Below, one piece after another: positions 1 through 6,809 of a stretch of DNA of 9,773 nt. The stretch's first letter is position 1. Each line of letters starts with the position of its first letter. The DNA comes from Candidatus Aerophobota bacterium (GTDB lineage Bacteria > Aerophobota > Aerophobia > Aerophobales > AE-B3A). The stretch spans positions 1-9,773 of the forward strand of contig JAUWRE010000020.1 in NCBI GenBank assembly GCA_030610725.1, written 5' to 3'. Both the position numbers and the translations under genes were made by a program. The notes under the pieces are model-generated. The model saw only the letters and a list, made by a program, of their open reading frames with translations, was not told the origin of the DNA and did not search any database.

Positions 1-34
1 TGCCAGATCTATCGGAGCCGATTAGTTTGAGGGA

Positions 35-62
35 TTGACAAAATTTAAAAATAGCATATTAT
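35..62 (+). promoter_or_regulatory. Sigma-70-type promoter for the regulator gene and probably the operon
   Basis: A perfect -35 box TTGACA (35-40) is followed after 16 bp by TATTAT (57-62), a good -10 box. The predicted transcription start is around 68-70, at the left edge of the palindromic operator and about 66 bp before the regulator's start codon. The AT-rich spacer and downstream sequence fit a promoter. No other equally good promoter was seen in the window, so this one may drive the whole cluster by read-through. Identified by eye from the consensus only. Confidence 0.72.
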
Positions 63-67
63 AGTAT

Positions 68-95
68 CGATATCAGATAACGTTATCTGATATCG
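68..95. promoter_or_regulatory. Perfect 28-bp palindromic LacI-family operator
   Basis: Every base from 68 to 95 pairs with its symmetric partner, with the centre between 81 and 82 in the core GATAACGTTATC. LacI/GalR-family operators are typically even-length palindromes with a central CpG, into which a hinge-helix leucine intercalates. The site lies immediately downstream of the -10 box, over the predicted transcription start, where a bound repressor would block initiation. The adjacent gene encodes a LacI-family protein, so autoregulation and control of the downstream operon are the natural inference. No second copy was seen in the window. Confidence 0.85.
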
Positions 96-135
96 TTGCC
101 TTAAATCGTGTTTAATAAAGGTGTAATCATAGAAT

Positions 136-1154
136 ATGGTAGCAAGAGTAACTATTAGAGATGTAGCTAAAAAGGCAGGAGTGTCTGTCAGCACCGTTTC
201 CCGAGTGCTAAGCCCTCAAGTTAATGACTATATGCGAGAGGAAACCAGGGGAAAAGTGCGGGGAGCGATTAAGGAGCTTGATTATAGACCTGATATAAGG
301 TCTCAAAGTCTTAGAGGAAGAGGGACAAGAATAATAGGGCTGGTAATGCCCGATGCCCTGAACCCATTTTACCAGGAATTAGCCTATGTACTTGAGGAGG
401 TTTGTTACAGGGAGAAGTATGGACTCCTTGTTTGTAGCTCTAAAAACAGTATTACCAGAGAGCTTGCTTATATAGACCTTTTAGAAAGGCAAAAGGTGGA
501 TGGAATAATTTTAAGCACTGTGGGTTTAAAGGCGATAAAGCTCAACAACCTGGTAAAAAAGGGGATTCCCATAGTTCTAATGGATAGAGATGTACCCGGG
601 CTGATATTCCGGTAATGTTTACCAACAACTACCTAGGGGGATGTCAGGCTATCCAATACCTGATAGACCTTGAACACAAAAAAATAGCCTGCATTGCGGG
701 CTCAATGAATACTCTATCCAGTATGAATAGATTAAAGGGATATACCGATACTTTACAAAAAAATGGTTTAGAGGTTGATAAAAAGCTAATTAAGGAAGGG
801 AAGCTTATTTATGAAGATGGTTATAAATTAATGAAAGAGCTTGCCAGGAAATCGAGTGATGGGTTTACAGCAGTATTTTGTTTAAATGATCTGGTAGCTC
901 TTGGTGCTATACGAGCTGTCCAGAAAGATAGCAAGAATATACCCTCTGATTACTCAATAGTTGGCTTTGATAACATATCTCTTTCTTCTGTTAGCAATCC
1001 CCCATTGACTACCATTGCCCAGCCAATAAAGGAAATTGCCCAGGGAGCATTTAGAACAATAAAAAGGTGGAAAAAGCAAGGTTTGCTAAAAAAAGAACAC
1101 AGATTCTGGGATACAAAATTGATAGCGAGGGAGTCTTGTAGAGAAATTAACTGA
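136..1154 (+). pseudogene. LacI-family transcriptional regulator, interrupted by a frameshift
   Basis: Two adjoining reading frames (136-615 and 615-1154) together make one LacI/GalR repressor of about 339 residues, the normal family length. Residues 5-25 form the helix-turn-helix (VTIRDVAKKAGVSVSTVSRV). The hinge segment follows at about 51-62 and contains Leu59. The sugar-binding core begins at IIGLV (66-70) and continues in the second frame through GYTDTL, the FCLNDLVALGAIRA segment and GFDNI. The first frame stops at TAA 613-615. Adding one G to the GGG at 598-600 would give VPGADIPVMFTNN and rejoin the frames. The shift falls in the core domain, so as written only an N-terminal fragment would be made. 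The start ATG has AAAGGTG at 117-123. The TAATG stop/start overlap is probably accidental, since the second half has no DNA-binding domain. Ligand unknown; an inositol-related effector is inferred from context. Confidence 0.88.
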
Positions 1155-1239
1155 TAACTAAATTTAAGACCAAAGGGAGGTGATGAGAAAGAAGATATAA
1201 GATGAGAGTAATAGAGATTATCTAAAAAGGAGTGTTAGA
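1155..1239 (+). other. Spacer between regulator and binding-protein gene with an orphan Shine-Dalgarno
   Basis: This 85-bp gap contains a strong Shine-Dalgarno-like run, AAAGGGAGGTGAT, at 1172-1184. Only tiny ORFs follow it: ATG at 1183 (5 codons) and ATG at 1202 (7 codons, MRVIEII). The binding-protein gene has its own site, AAAAAGGAG, at 1224-1232. No convincing hairpin with a T-tract and no convincing promoter were found, so read-through from the upstream promoter is likely. Confidence 0.4.
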
Positions 1240-2619
1240 ATGAAGAAACTAAGAGTAAAAAGTCGGATAATAGTAGTTGCCTTGGCAATAGGCCTGTTCC
1301 TCATAGGAGGAGCAATCTCCTATGCCCAGGAGAGTGAGACCATTACCTTTACCGTCCGTACCCGGGCAAAACCGCCCATGGAAAACTGGCGCGGTGATAA
1401 CTTCCTCCTGGCGGCTGAGGAACTCAACGCTGATCTGAAAGCCGCAGCTGACCCCCGACGGGTTGAGATCGAACTTGTACAGGACAACACGGACTGGGGC
1501 CCTTACGTAAGCGAGTTCGTGCTTAGCTATGGGGCTGGTGAGGCAGTGGACATTTGGCTTACCGGGCACGAGTATATCGGTACTCAGGCCGAGGCGGGTC
1601 GGATTATTGCCCTGGATGAGATGTTGAAGGAGTTCCCTACATTCAATCTTGTTATTGATGGGTTGTGGGATTCTACCAGGTATAAGGGTAAGATCTGGGG
1701 AATTCCCCAGGACGCTGAGGCCAGGCCGCTCTACTTCAACAAAGCTTTGTTGAAGAAGTTGGGCTGGTCCCAGGAAGAAATCGCAGTTCTGCCGGGAAAG
1801 ATCGAGAAGGGCGAATTTACCCTCTACGACATGTTGGAAACGGCCAGGGAAGCCGCGGCAAAGGGTGTGGTCGAAATAGGCAATGGTTTCTGGACTCGCC
1901 CCTCGAATGGTCCCGATTTCACTGCCTTCTACTATGCCTTTGGCGGAGAGACCATCGATTTTGCGACTGGCAAGCTGGTCTTGGATAAAGCGGCCGCTCT
2001 GAAGTACTACAAGTTCTTCTACGATGCTGCACAAACCTACGGGTCAATGGGTGGTCTTGGCTTGGGTTGGTCTGATAGCTGGCATCCTGGGGTCTCCGGA
2101 AGCAAAGTCCTGTTCTGGGTAGGCGGGACGTGGCAGTGGGCCGAGTGGGCAGAAATCTACCTCAAGGAACAGGGCGGTGAGGCCTATATGTGGGAGAACT
2201 TTGGCTTTGCCTTGATCCCGGCTGCTGAGAAGGGTGGCAAGCCGAATTCTCTTACCCACCCGCTGGCCTACCTTATCAGCTCCCAGTGTGAGTATCCGGA
2301 CTTGGCGCTGGCCTTGGTTGCTAAGGTCACTAACTATGGACCTAACACCCGTCATGCGATTGCCAGCACCCACCTGGGTATCCTTAAGAACCAGACAGAG
2401 TACAAGTTCTACAAGGTGTCCCGCTTGCTAAGCGAGACTCTCTACATGCTCGATTACACCACTTTCTTGCCCAATAATCCCTACTGGGGCTCCTATTCCA
2501 CTATTACCTACGAGGCTCTGGCAGCGGCGGTGGGGGGTGAGTTTACCCCTGAGCAGGCGGTGGATTTCGTGGTAGATGGACTGCAGCGTGAGCTGGGCGA
2601 CAAGGTAATCATTCGGTGA
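1240..2619 (+). CDS. Extracellular solute-binding protein of a CUT1-type ABC importer (family 1)
   Basis: This 459-residue protein would capture the substrate in the periplasm and deliver it to the permeases encoded next. It begins with a signal peptide: basic residues at 2-9, a hydrophobic core at about 10-25, and a likely cleavage site after ISYA (residue 29). There is no lipobox cysteine, so it should be soluble, as in diderm bacteria. The mature protein has the family look: AVDIWLTGHEYIGTQAEAGR (102-121) resembles the interlobe region after the first beta strands, and many Trp and Tyr residues suit sugar stacking. ATG 1240 is supported by AAAAAGGAG seven bases upstream. The order binding protein-permease-permease-ATPase matches InoEFGK of T. 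maritima, but ligand specificity cannot be read from sequence; inositol phosphate or an inositol derivative is inferred. The gene is distinctly G+C-richer than the regulator gene. Confidence 0.9.
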   Translation: MKKLRVKSRIIVVALAIGLFLIGGAISYAQESETITFTVRTRAKPPMENWRGDNFLLAAEELNADLKAAADPRRVEIELVQDNTDWGPYVSEFVLSYGAGEAVDIWLTGHEYIGTQAEAGRIIALDEMLKEFPTFNLVIDGLWDSTRYKGKIWGIPQDAEARPLYFNKALLKKLGWSQEEIAVLPGKIEKGEFTLYDMLETAREAAAKGVVEIGNGFWTRPSNGPDFTAFYYAFGGETIDFATGKLVLDKAAALKYYKFFYDAAQTYGSMGGLGLGWSDSWHPGVSGSKVLFWVGGTWQWAEWAEIYLKEQGGEAYMWENFGFALIPAAEKGGKPNSLTHPLAYLISSQCEYPDLALALVAKVTNYGPNTRHAIASTHLGILKNQTEYKFYKVSRLLSETLYMLDYTTFLPNNPYWGSYSTITYEALAAAVGGEFTPEQAVDFVVDGLQRELGDKVIIR

Positions 2620-3629
2620 AGAGAAGGAAGCAAAGTGAGGAGAGGGGGATTTTCCCCCTCTCCAATTCTTTGAAGACAAGAAACTGGAATTTCTCCCGGT
2701 TACAAGGACGATTGGCGCCGTATGCTTTTCTTTCCCCTGCACTTATAGTAATAACTCTGTTTTTCTTTATTCCACTGGTTATGGTTTTTGTCTTAAGCTT
2801 TACTAACCTGGACATGACCAACTTCGGAATCCTTGAATGGTGGAGACCGGCAAATTGGAGTTTGGATAATTATGTAAAGATCTTCACCAACAGGTTCTTC
2901 CCCAAAATCCTGGGCAATACACTCATCTATGTAGCCCTGACTCTGGCTTTCTTTAACGTGGGAATGGCCTTGATTATCGCCCTGATAACCACCCACATCA
3001 GCCGGGGGGCTGGCTTTGCCTTCCGGGCGCTGTGGCTTCTGCCACGTATTACCCCGGTAGTTGTCTATATAATGATGTGGAAGGCCCTGGCTGGGCCTGC
3101 TCCCATGGGCATCATAAATAACTACCTTCTTGGTCCCTTAGGCATTGGCAGAGGAGAGTATTTGCTCAACACCTCTCCCTGGGTCTTTGTCATCCTGGTC
3201 AACGGGTTCATCGGCGCCTCGTTTGGCATGATTCTCTTTTCCTCAGCCATTGAAGCTATCCCTAAGGAGTACAGCACGGCCTCCAAAGTGGATGGTGCTA
3301 CAACCTGGCAGACTATCCGTTACATAGTTCTTCCCATGATCAAATGGCCACTCCTTTTCGTCACTACCTATCAGACTCTGTCTCTTTTAACTTCTTTCGA
3401 GCAAATCATGCTCCTTACTGATGGAGGTCCCGGACTTTACCAGACGGAAGTTTGGGCTTTGACCGCTTATCACCGTGCTCTAACCAGCTATTTTGGGAAT
3501 ATCCAGTGGGGTTACGGCTCGGCCTGGGCGGTGGTGTTGGTGGTCATCGGCGTAATAATGGCTATTATATACCTGCGGGTTTTCAAGTTCGGTGAGTTGG
3601 TGGAGGAACCGAAGATAGATCGGCTATAA
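2616..3629 (+). CDS. ABC sugar importer permease, MalF/UgpA type
   Basis: This inner-membrane permease has about six transmembrane segments, at roughly residues 38-63, 100-125, 136-158, 188-212, 243-262 and 303-323. The cytoplasmic coupling (EAA) loop is clear at about 213-240: EAIPKEYSTASKVDGA, then the terminal ...IVLP. It would form the channel as a heterodimer with the next gene product. GTG 2616 overlaps the binding-protein stop (GTGA), which suggests translational coupling; AAGGT at 2602-2606 is a weak ribosome site. With this start the protein is 337 residues, with a long charged N-terminus and a strong hairpin in the early coding region. TTG 2670 would give 319 residues but has pyrimidines where a ribosome site should be. 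The start is therefore uncertain, while the family call is firm. The gene is G+C-rich, like the binding-protein gene. Confidence 0.9.
   Translation: MKRRKQSEERGIFPLSNSLKTRNWNFSRLQGRLAPYAFLSPALIVITLFFFIPLVMVFVLSFTNLDMTNFGILEWWRPANWSLDNYVKIFTNRFFPKILGNTLIYVALTLAFFNVGMALIIALITTHISRGAGFAFRALWLLPRITPVVVYIMMWKALAGPAPMGIINNYLLGPLGIGRGEYLLNTSPWVFVILVNGFIGASFGMILFSSAIEAIPKEYSTASKVDGATTWQTIRYIVLPMIKWPLLFVTTYQTLSLLTSFEQIMLLTDGGPGLYQTEVWALTAYHRALTSYFGNIQWGYGSAWAVVLVVIGVIMAIIYLRVFKFGELVEEPKIDRL
2639..2663 (+). repeat. Strong stem-loop at the binding-protein/permease junction
   Basis: GGAGAGGGGG (2639-2648) pairs perfectly with CCCCCTCTCC (2654-2663) around a five-base ATTTT loop. The stem starts 19 bp after the binding-protein stop codon and lies within codons 8-16 of the first permease if that gene starts at GTG 2616. 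The sequence after it (AATTCTTTGAAG) is not a good T-tract, so it does not look like a classic intrinsic terminator. Hairpins in this place in ABC operons, such as malE-malF, are known to stabilise the upstream message and lower permease expression; the same role is inferred here. Confidence 0.75.
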
Positions 3630-3657
3630 CGATGTATACAAGCAAAGGTGCCATAAA

Positions 3658-4548
3658 ATGAGATTACCACAAAAATCGAGGGCTGCGCTTGCTTACCTGG
3701 TTTTAATCGTGCCTAGCGCCCTTATTGTGCTCGGTTTTCTCTGGCTGTTTATCACCAGCTTCTCGACCAGGACAGAAGGGCTGAGGTCACTGGGATGGAC
3801 CTTGCGCAACTGGAGTTTCCTGTGGGAGTCACCTTTCGGTCCCCAGTATCCCAGTATCTGGTGGGTAACTTTAAATACATTGGTAATGTCTCTGGTCATG
3901 ACCCTTATCGTGGTGGTGGTTTCGTCCATGACCGCTTATGCCCTCTCGCGGATGAAATTTACTGGACGGAAGAGTTTCCTTTCCTTGACCTTGATTCTTC
4001 ACGCTTTCCCCAGTGTGACCCTGCTGATCCCCATCTATTTTGTGCTCATTTGGGTCTCGAAAATCCCTGTTATCGGGCGAGGTGTCCCGCTTCTGGGAGG
4101 TTTGGGGTATAATACCATAGGCGGTGTAGCTCTGGTTATGGTGGCCTTTCAACTCCCATTTGGTATCTGGGTGATGAAGGGCTTTTTTGACAACATATCC
4201 TGGGATATGGAGCGTTCAGCTTTGATCGATGGTGCTTCTCGGTTTAGGGTGTGGTGGCAAATTATGATGCCTAATATAAAGCCAGGTATTGCTGCGTTGT
4301 CTATCTTTTCTTTCATTACCGCCTGGAATGCCTACTTAATTCCGCTTACTTTCACCGCAGGTCGTGCTGGAAAGTCGGCGGTTTTATCTCTTTACCTACA
4401 GAATTTTATAAGTGAATCTGTAATGACGGAATGGAACGCGGTAGCAGCGGTAGGATTATTCCAGCTTATCCCGGTGGTGATCTTTTTCCTCTTCACCCAG
4501 CAGGTACTACTCAACATTTACGGCGGAGGGAAGAAGGGCGGAGTATAA
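3658..4548 (+). CDS. ABC sugar importer permease, MalG/UgpE type
   Basis: This 296-residue protein is the second membrane subunit of the importer, a normal length for the MalG-type partner. Hydrophobic segments lie at about 10-34, 68-96, 106-132, 155-175, 211-232 and 262-281. The EAA loop sits at about 181-210, with MERSALIDGASRF followed by MMPNIKPG, and would contact the ATPase. The C-terminus is short and basic (GGGKKGGV). AAAGGTG at 3644-3650 lies seven bases before ATG 3658, and the gap from the upstream permease is 28 bp, so co-transcription is clear. G+C content appears to fall towards the 3' end of the gene. Substrate specificity is not visible in this subunit. Confidence 0.92.
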   Translation: MRLPQKSRAALAYLVLIVPSALIVLGFLWLFITSFSTRTEGLRSLGWTLRNWSFLWESPFGPQYPSIWWVTLNTLVMSLVMTLIVVVVSSMTAYALSRMKFTGRKSFLSLTLILHAFPSVTLLIPIYFVLIWVSKIPVIGRGVPLLGGLGYNTIGGVALVMVAFQLPFGIWVMKGFFDNISWDMERSALIDGASRFRVWWQIMMPNIKPGIAALSIFSFITAWNAYLIPLTFTAGRAGKSAVLSLYLQNFISESVMTEWNAVAAVGLFQLIPVVIFFLFTQQVLLNIYGGGKKGGV

Positions 4549-4583
4549 TTTAAATGGGAACAATACATGCAGGAGAACAATAA

Positions 4584-5675
4584 GTGAAGATAGTTTTTAA
4601 ACACTTGTGCAAGTACTTTGGCAGGGTGAAGGCAGTTGACAACCTCAATCTAGAGGTAGGGGACGGTGAATTTGTAGCCTTGCTGGGGCCCTCGGGTTGC
4701 GGGAAGACCACCATTCTTTTGATGATTGCTGGAATATATAAACCCAGCAAGGGTTTTATCTATTTTGACCAGAGAGTAATCAACGATGTCTCACCTAAAG
4801 ATAGAAAAATAGGCATGGTATTTCAGAGTTATGCCCTTTATCCTCATATGACTGTCTTTAATAACATCGCTTATCCTTTGAAGCTAAAGAAAGTACCTAG
4901 GAAGGAAACAAAAGAAAGAGTTCAGAAGGTCGCTGATATGATGGGGATCGGGGAGCTCCTGGATCGTAAACCAGCCCAGCTCTCTGGTGGCCAGCAGCAG
5001 CGGGTGGCCCTGGCGCGAGCCCTGATTAAGGAGCCAGAGATACTTCTTCTGGATGAGCCTCTCTCTAACTTGGATGCCAGGCTTAGAATAATGATGAGAT
5101 CGGAGCTCAAAAGGTTGCAAAAGGACCTGGGTATTACCACCGTTTTTGTGACCCATGATCAACTGGAGGCTCTAACCATGGCTGATAAGGTAGCAGTAGT
5201 GAATTCAGGATACCTTCAACAATTCAGCGGTCCTGATGAGCTTTACAATCATCCGAAAAACTTATTTGTGGCAGGTTTTATAGGGAGTCCTCCTATTAAT
5301 TTCATCAGTGTCTCTTTACAGAAATCTGATGGCAGGTTTCTTTTGAAAAACAGGGACTTGCAGATAGAACTTGCAAAAGAAATAGGTTTAAAGGCAGAAA
5401 ATAATTCTACCAGTTCCGAGATATTACTCGGTATAAGACCCGAACATATCACCATTAATAAAAAAGAAGGTATAGAGACCGAAGTCTATGTGGTCGAGCC
5501 TCTGGGAAGGGACATCCTGGTTAGTGTAAAACTGGGGAAGTCGATGATTAAAGTCTTTGCCTCACCATCTTTCAAAGCTAATATAGGAGATAGAGTCAAG
5601 TTAAATTTCAATTTAGACAAAATTATGTTGTTTGATAAAAAAAGCGAGAAATCACTGTTGTTAGATAAAGACTAG
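4584..5675 (+). CDS. ABC importer ATP-binding protein, MalK/UgpC/MsmK type
   Basis: This 363-residue cytoplasmic ATPase energises the importer. All nucleotide-binding motifs are intact: Walker A GPSGCGKTT (35-43), Q-loop Gln81 in MVFQSYALYPHMT, signature LSGGQQQR (133-140), Walker B ILLLDE (153-158), D-loop SNLD (161-164) and switch His191 in VTHD. The C-terminal region from about 240 fits the TOBE/OB-like regulatory domain of CUT1 ATPases, preceded by the typical AGFIGSPPINF. The length is usual for the family. The GTG start at 4584 has AGGAG (4571-4575) eight bases upstream, and the gap from the permease is 35 bp. Base composition is uneven: the catalytic core around 4980-5040 is G+C-rich and the C-terminal domain is A+T-rich. 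A dedicated partner, as InoK is for InoEFG, is more likely than a shared MsmK-like ATPase because the gene sits in the operon. Confidence 0.94.
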   Translation: MKIVFKHLCKYFGRVKAVDNLNLEVGDGEFVALLGPSGCGKTTILLMIAGIYKPSKGFIYFDQRVINDVSPKDRKIGMVFQSYALYPHMTVFNNIAYPLKLKKVPRKETKERVQKVADMMGIGELLDRKPAQLSGGQQQRVALARALIKEPEILLLDEPLSNLDARLRIMMRSELKRLQKDLGITTVFVTHDQLEALTMADKVAVVNSGYLQQFSGPDELYNHPKNLFVAGFIGSPPINFISVSLQKSDGRFLLKNRDLQIELAKEIGLKAENNSTSSEILLGIRPEHITINKKEGIETEVYVVEPLGRDILVSVKLGKSMIKVFASPSFKANIGDRVKLNFNLDKIMLFDKKSEKSLLLDKD

Positions 5676-5902
5676 AAGTTGATGGCGCCGATGATTAAAA
5701 CAGAAGACAAAAAGAATGGAGAGTAATAACTGAAAGTACAGTAAATACGGGTTCGATTAATCAGGTGTGATAATTATAGTCCTTCAGGGAGGGTGGTTAG
5801 AAGGATGTTCCCAATGGATCTGAGAACCGATGAGGGATTACCTATTTTTATTATGTTAGAGATTAGTCAGACACTTCAGGGAAACTATGCCGGAAAAATA
5901 AA
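5676..5902 (+). other. Spacer between importer and catabolic genes, with promoter-like element
   Basis: This 227-bp gap is the largest in the window and separates transport from catabolism genes. It contains TGTGATAAT (5766-5774), which fits an extended -10 element, but no good -35 box lies 16-18 bp before it. A Shine-Dalgarno-like AGGGAGGGTGG (5786-5796) precedes a 35-codon ORF. The 9-mer CTTCAGGGA occurs at 5782-5790 and again at 5874-5882, possibly by chance. CCTTC (5781-5785) can pair with GAAGG (5800-5804) across a 14-base loop, which is weak. No terminator was recognised. Confidence 0.35.
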
Positions 5903-5912
5903 ATGTCTATAA
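5805..5912 (+). CDS. Possible small ORF (35 aa), unrecognised
   Basis: ATG 5805 opens a 35-residue frame ending at TAA 5910-5912, overlapping the start of the TIM-barrel gene by 10 bases. A purine-rich AGGGAGGGTGG ends eight bases before the ATG, a better ribosome site than the next gene has. The peptide (MFPMDLRTDEGLPIFIMLEI, then 15 more residues) has a hydrophobic middle but no family I recognise. It could be a leader whose translation is coupled to the next gene, a remnant of a longer gene, or chance. The frame is open upstream only as far as 5745. Confidence 0.25.
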   Translation: MFPMDLRTDEGLPIFIMLEISQTLQGNYAGKIKCL

Positions 5913-6799
5913 AAGGAGTAGGAATAAATGCTTATTCACCCAGGATAAATGGTGATATTGAGCTTCTTGAAAGAGATCTGTCTTATTTTAAGAAGATTGG
6001 ATTTGATTATGTGGAGATACCTGTACATGGAGTAGATGGAGTGATAAACGGCAAACTTAATCTGGAAAATGTCAAAAGAGTTAAAGAGGTTTTGAGAAAG
6101 TATAATCTGAAAGCCGCTGTCCATGCTCCGAATCCCTTAAATCTAAGGAAGGATAATCTTGACTTGCAGGAAGAGGTCTTTCAATCTTCTATTGAGTTTG
6201 CCTCGGAACTAGAGGCAAAGGTTCTGGTCTACCATGGTGGCAATTTTGAGAGGAGAAAACAAGAGGGTGAGCTGCAAAATCTAGCCAGTGAGAGGGAGAT
6301 TAGGGCACTGAAGACCCTAGGTGAGCTTGCAGATAAAAAGGGAGTTCAAATTTGTCTTGAAAATGGTGCATCATCTATTGAAAAATTGGTAACGATGGTG
6401 AGGGAGGTAAACAGAGAAAATGTAGGAGTAACTTATGATTTCGGGCATGCCTTCCTTTATTATAGCTGTCATGGTGGGGAGAAGGAATTCTTAACATCGA
6501 TAAAAGAGGCTCTTCCCTATCTAAAGCACATCCATATACATGATAATTTTGGCCGGGCGAGCATGACTTCTCAGGATGCATCTTATATAAGTCGGCTTCC
6601 TTTTGGAGAGGGAGACTTACATTTGCCTCCAGGAATGGGGAAAATTCCCTATGAGAAAATCTTTCCCTTGATAAGAGAATACAAAGGTATAGCTATGGCG
6701 GAGATAGATCCCAGGTATGAGTTGTTTTATGGGGGGATCATAAAGAGGCTTCATAAATATATTGAAGAGGCTCATATTCCTTTTCAATCTCCAACCTAA
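5903..6799 (+). CDS. Sugar phosphate isomerase/epimerase-like TIM-barrel protein (AP endonuclease 2 / xylose isomerase-like fold)
   Basis: This 298-residue protein belongs to the xylose isomerase-like TIM-barrel superfamily, which includes metal-dependent sugar isomerases and epimerases, inosose dehydratase and endonuclease IV. Candidate metal ligands lie at the ends of successive strands: His74 (VHAPNPLN), His111 (VYHGGN), Glu153 (CLENG), Asp179 and His182 (YDFGHA), His211 (HIHIHDN), Asp238 and His240 (GDLHLPPGMG) and Glu267 (MAEIDP). This follows the nine-ligand order of endonuclease IV. Its position among inositol-type genes suggests isomerisation, epimerisation or dehydration of a keto-inositol or keto-uronate intermediate. 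It does not closely resemble T. maritima IolO (5-keto-L-gluconate epimerase) as I remember it, so the reaction is open. ATG 5903 is chosen because the first strand (GVGINAYSPR) follows at once; its ribosome site (CCGGAAA, 5890-5896) is weak. The stop at 6797-6799 overlaps the kinase's Shine-Dalgarno. Confidence 0.85.
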   Translation: MSIKGVGINAYSPRINGDIELLERDLSYFKKIGFDYVEIPVHGVDGVINGKLNLENVKRVKEVLRKYNLKAAVHAPNPLNLRKDNLDLQEEVFQSSIEFASELEAKVLVYHGGNFERRKQEGELQNLASEREIRALKTLGELADKKGVQICLENGASSIEKLVTMVREVNRENVGVTYDFGHAFLYYSCHGGEKEFLTSIKEALPYLKHIHIHDNFGRASMTSQDASYISRLPFGEGDLHLPPGMGKIPYEKIFPLIREYKGIAMAEIDPRYELFYGGIIKRLHKYIEEAHIPFQSPT

Positions 6800-6803
6800 G
6801 GGA
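6798..6803 (+). promoter_or_regulatory. Shine-Dalgarno that sets the kinase start at 6810
   Basis: AAGGGA lies six bases before ATG 6810. An in-frame upstream ATG at 6762 would add 16 residues and overlap the previous gene by 38 bp, and it has no comparable site. The kinase's first strand (FDVVLLGHF) begins right after 6810, so the downstream start is preferred. Confidence 0.75.
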
Positions 6804-6809
6804 AGAAAC

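Noticed and set aside
594..601. CCCGGGC heptamer as a programmed -1 frameshift site in the regulator gene
   Set aside because: It has the X XXY YYZ composition, but the zero frame reads CCC GGG CTG, so the heptamer is out of phase. LacI regulators are not known to use frameshifting.
613..617. TAATG stop/start overlap as genuine coupling of two separate regulator genes
   Set aside because: The second frame continues the same LacI ligand-binding domain and lacks its own DNA-binding domain; together the two give the normal family length.
1190..1201. ATATAAGAT as a -10 box for a separate binding-protein promoter
   Set aside because: No acceptable -35 box lies at the right distance in the purine-rich sequence upstream.
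1215..1223. AGATTATCT as a second operator before the binding-protein gene
   Set aside because: It is a short odd-length palindrome without the central CpG and shares only TTATCT with the 28-bp operator; chance is sufficient.
1249..2034. 261-codon open frame on the - strand opposite the binding-protein gene
   Set aside because: It lies wholly inside a clear binding-protein gene, has no recognisable domain, and is the kind of antisense frame expected in G+C-rich coding DNA.
2639..2675. The junction hairpin as a Rho-independent terminator
   Set aside because: The stem is strong, but it is followed by AATTCTTTGAAG rather than a run of T residues, and the operon clearly continues.
6762..6809. 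Upstream ATG 6762 as the kinase start
   Set aside because: It would overlap the TIM-barrel gene by 38 bp and lacks a ribosome site, whereas ATG 6810 has AAGGGA six bases upstream and fits the domain start.
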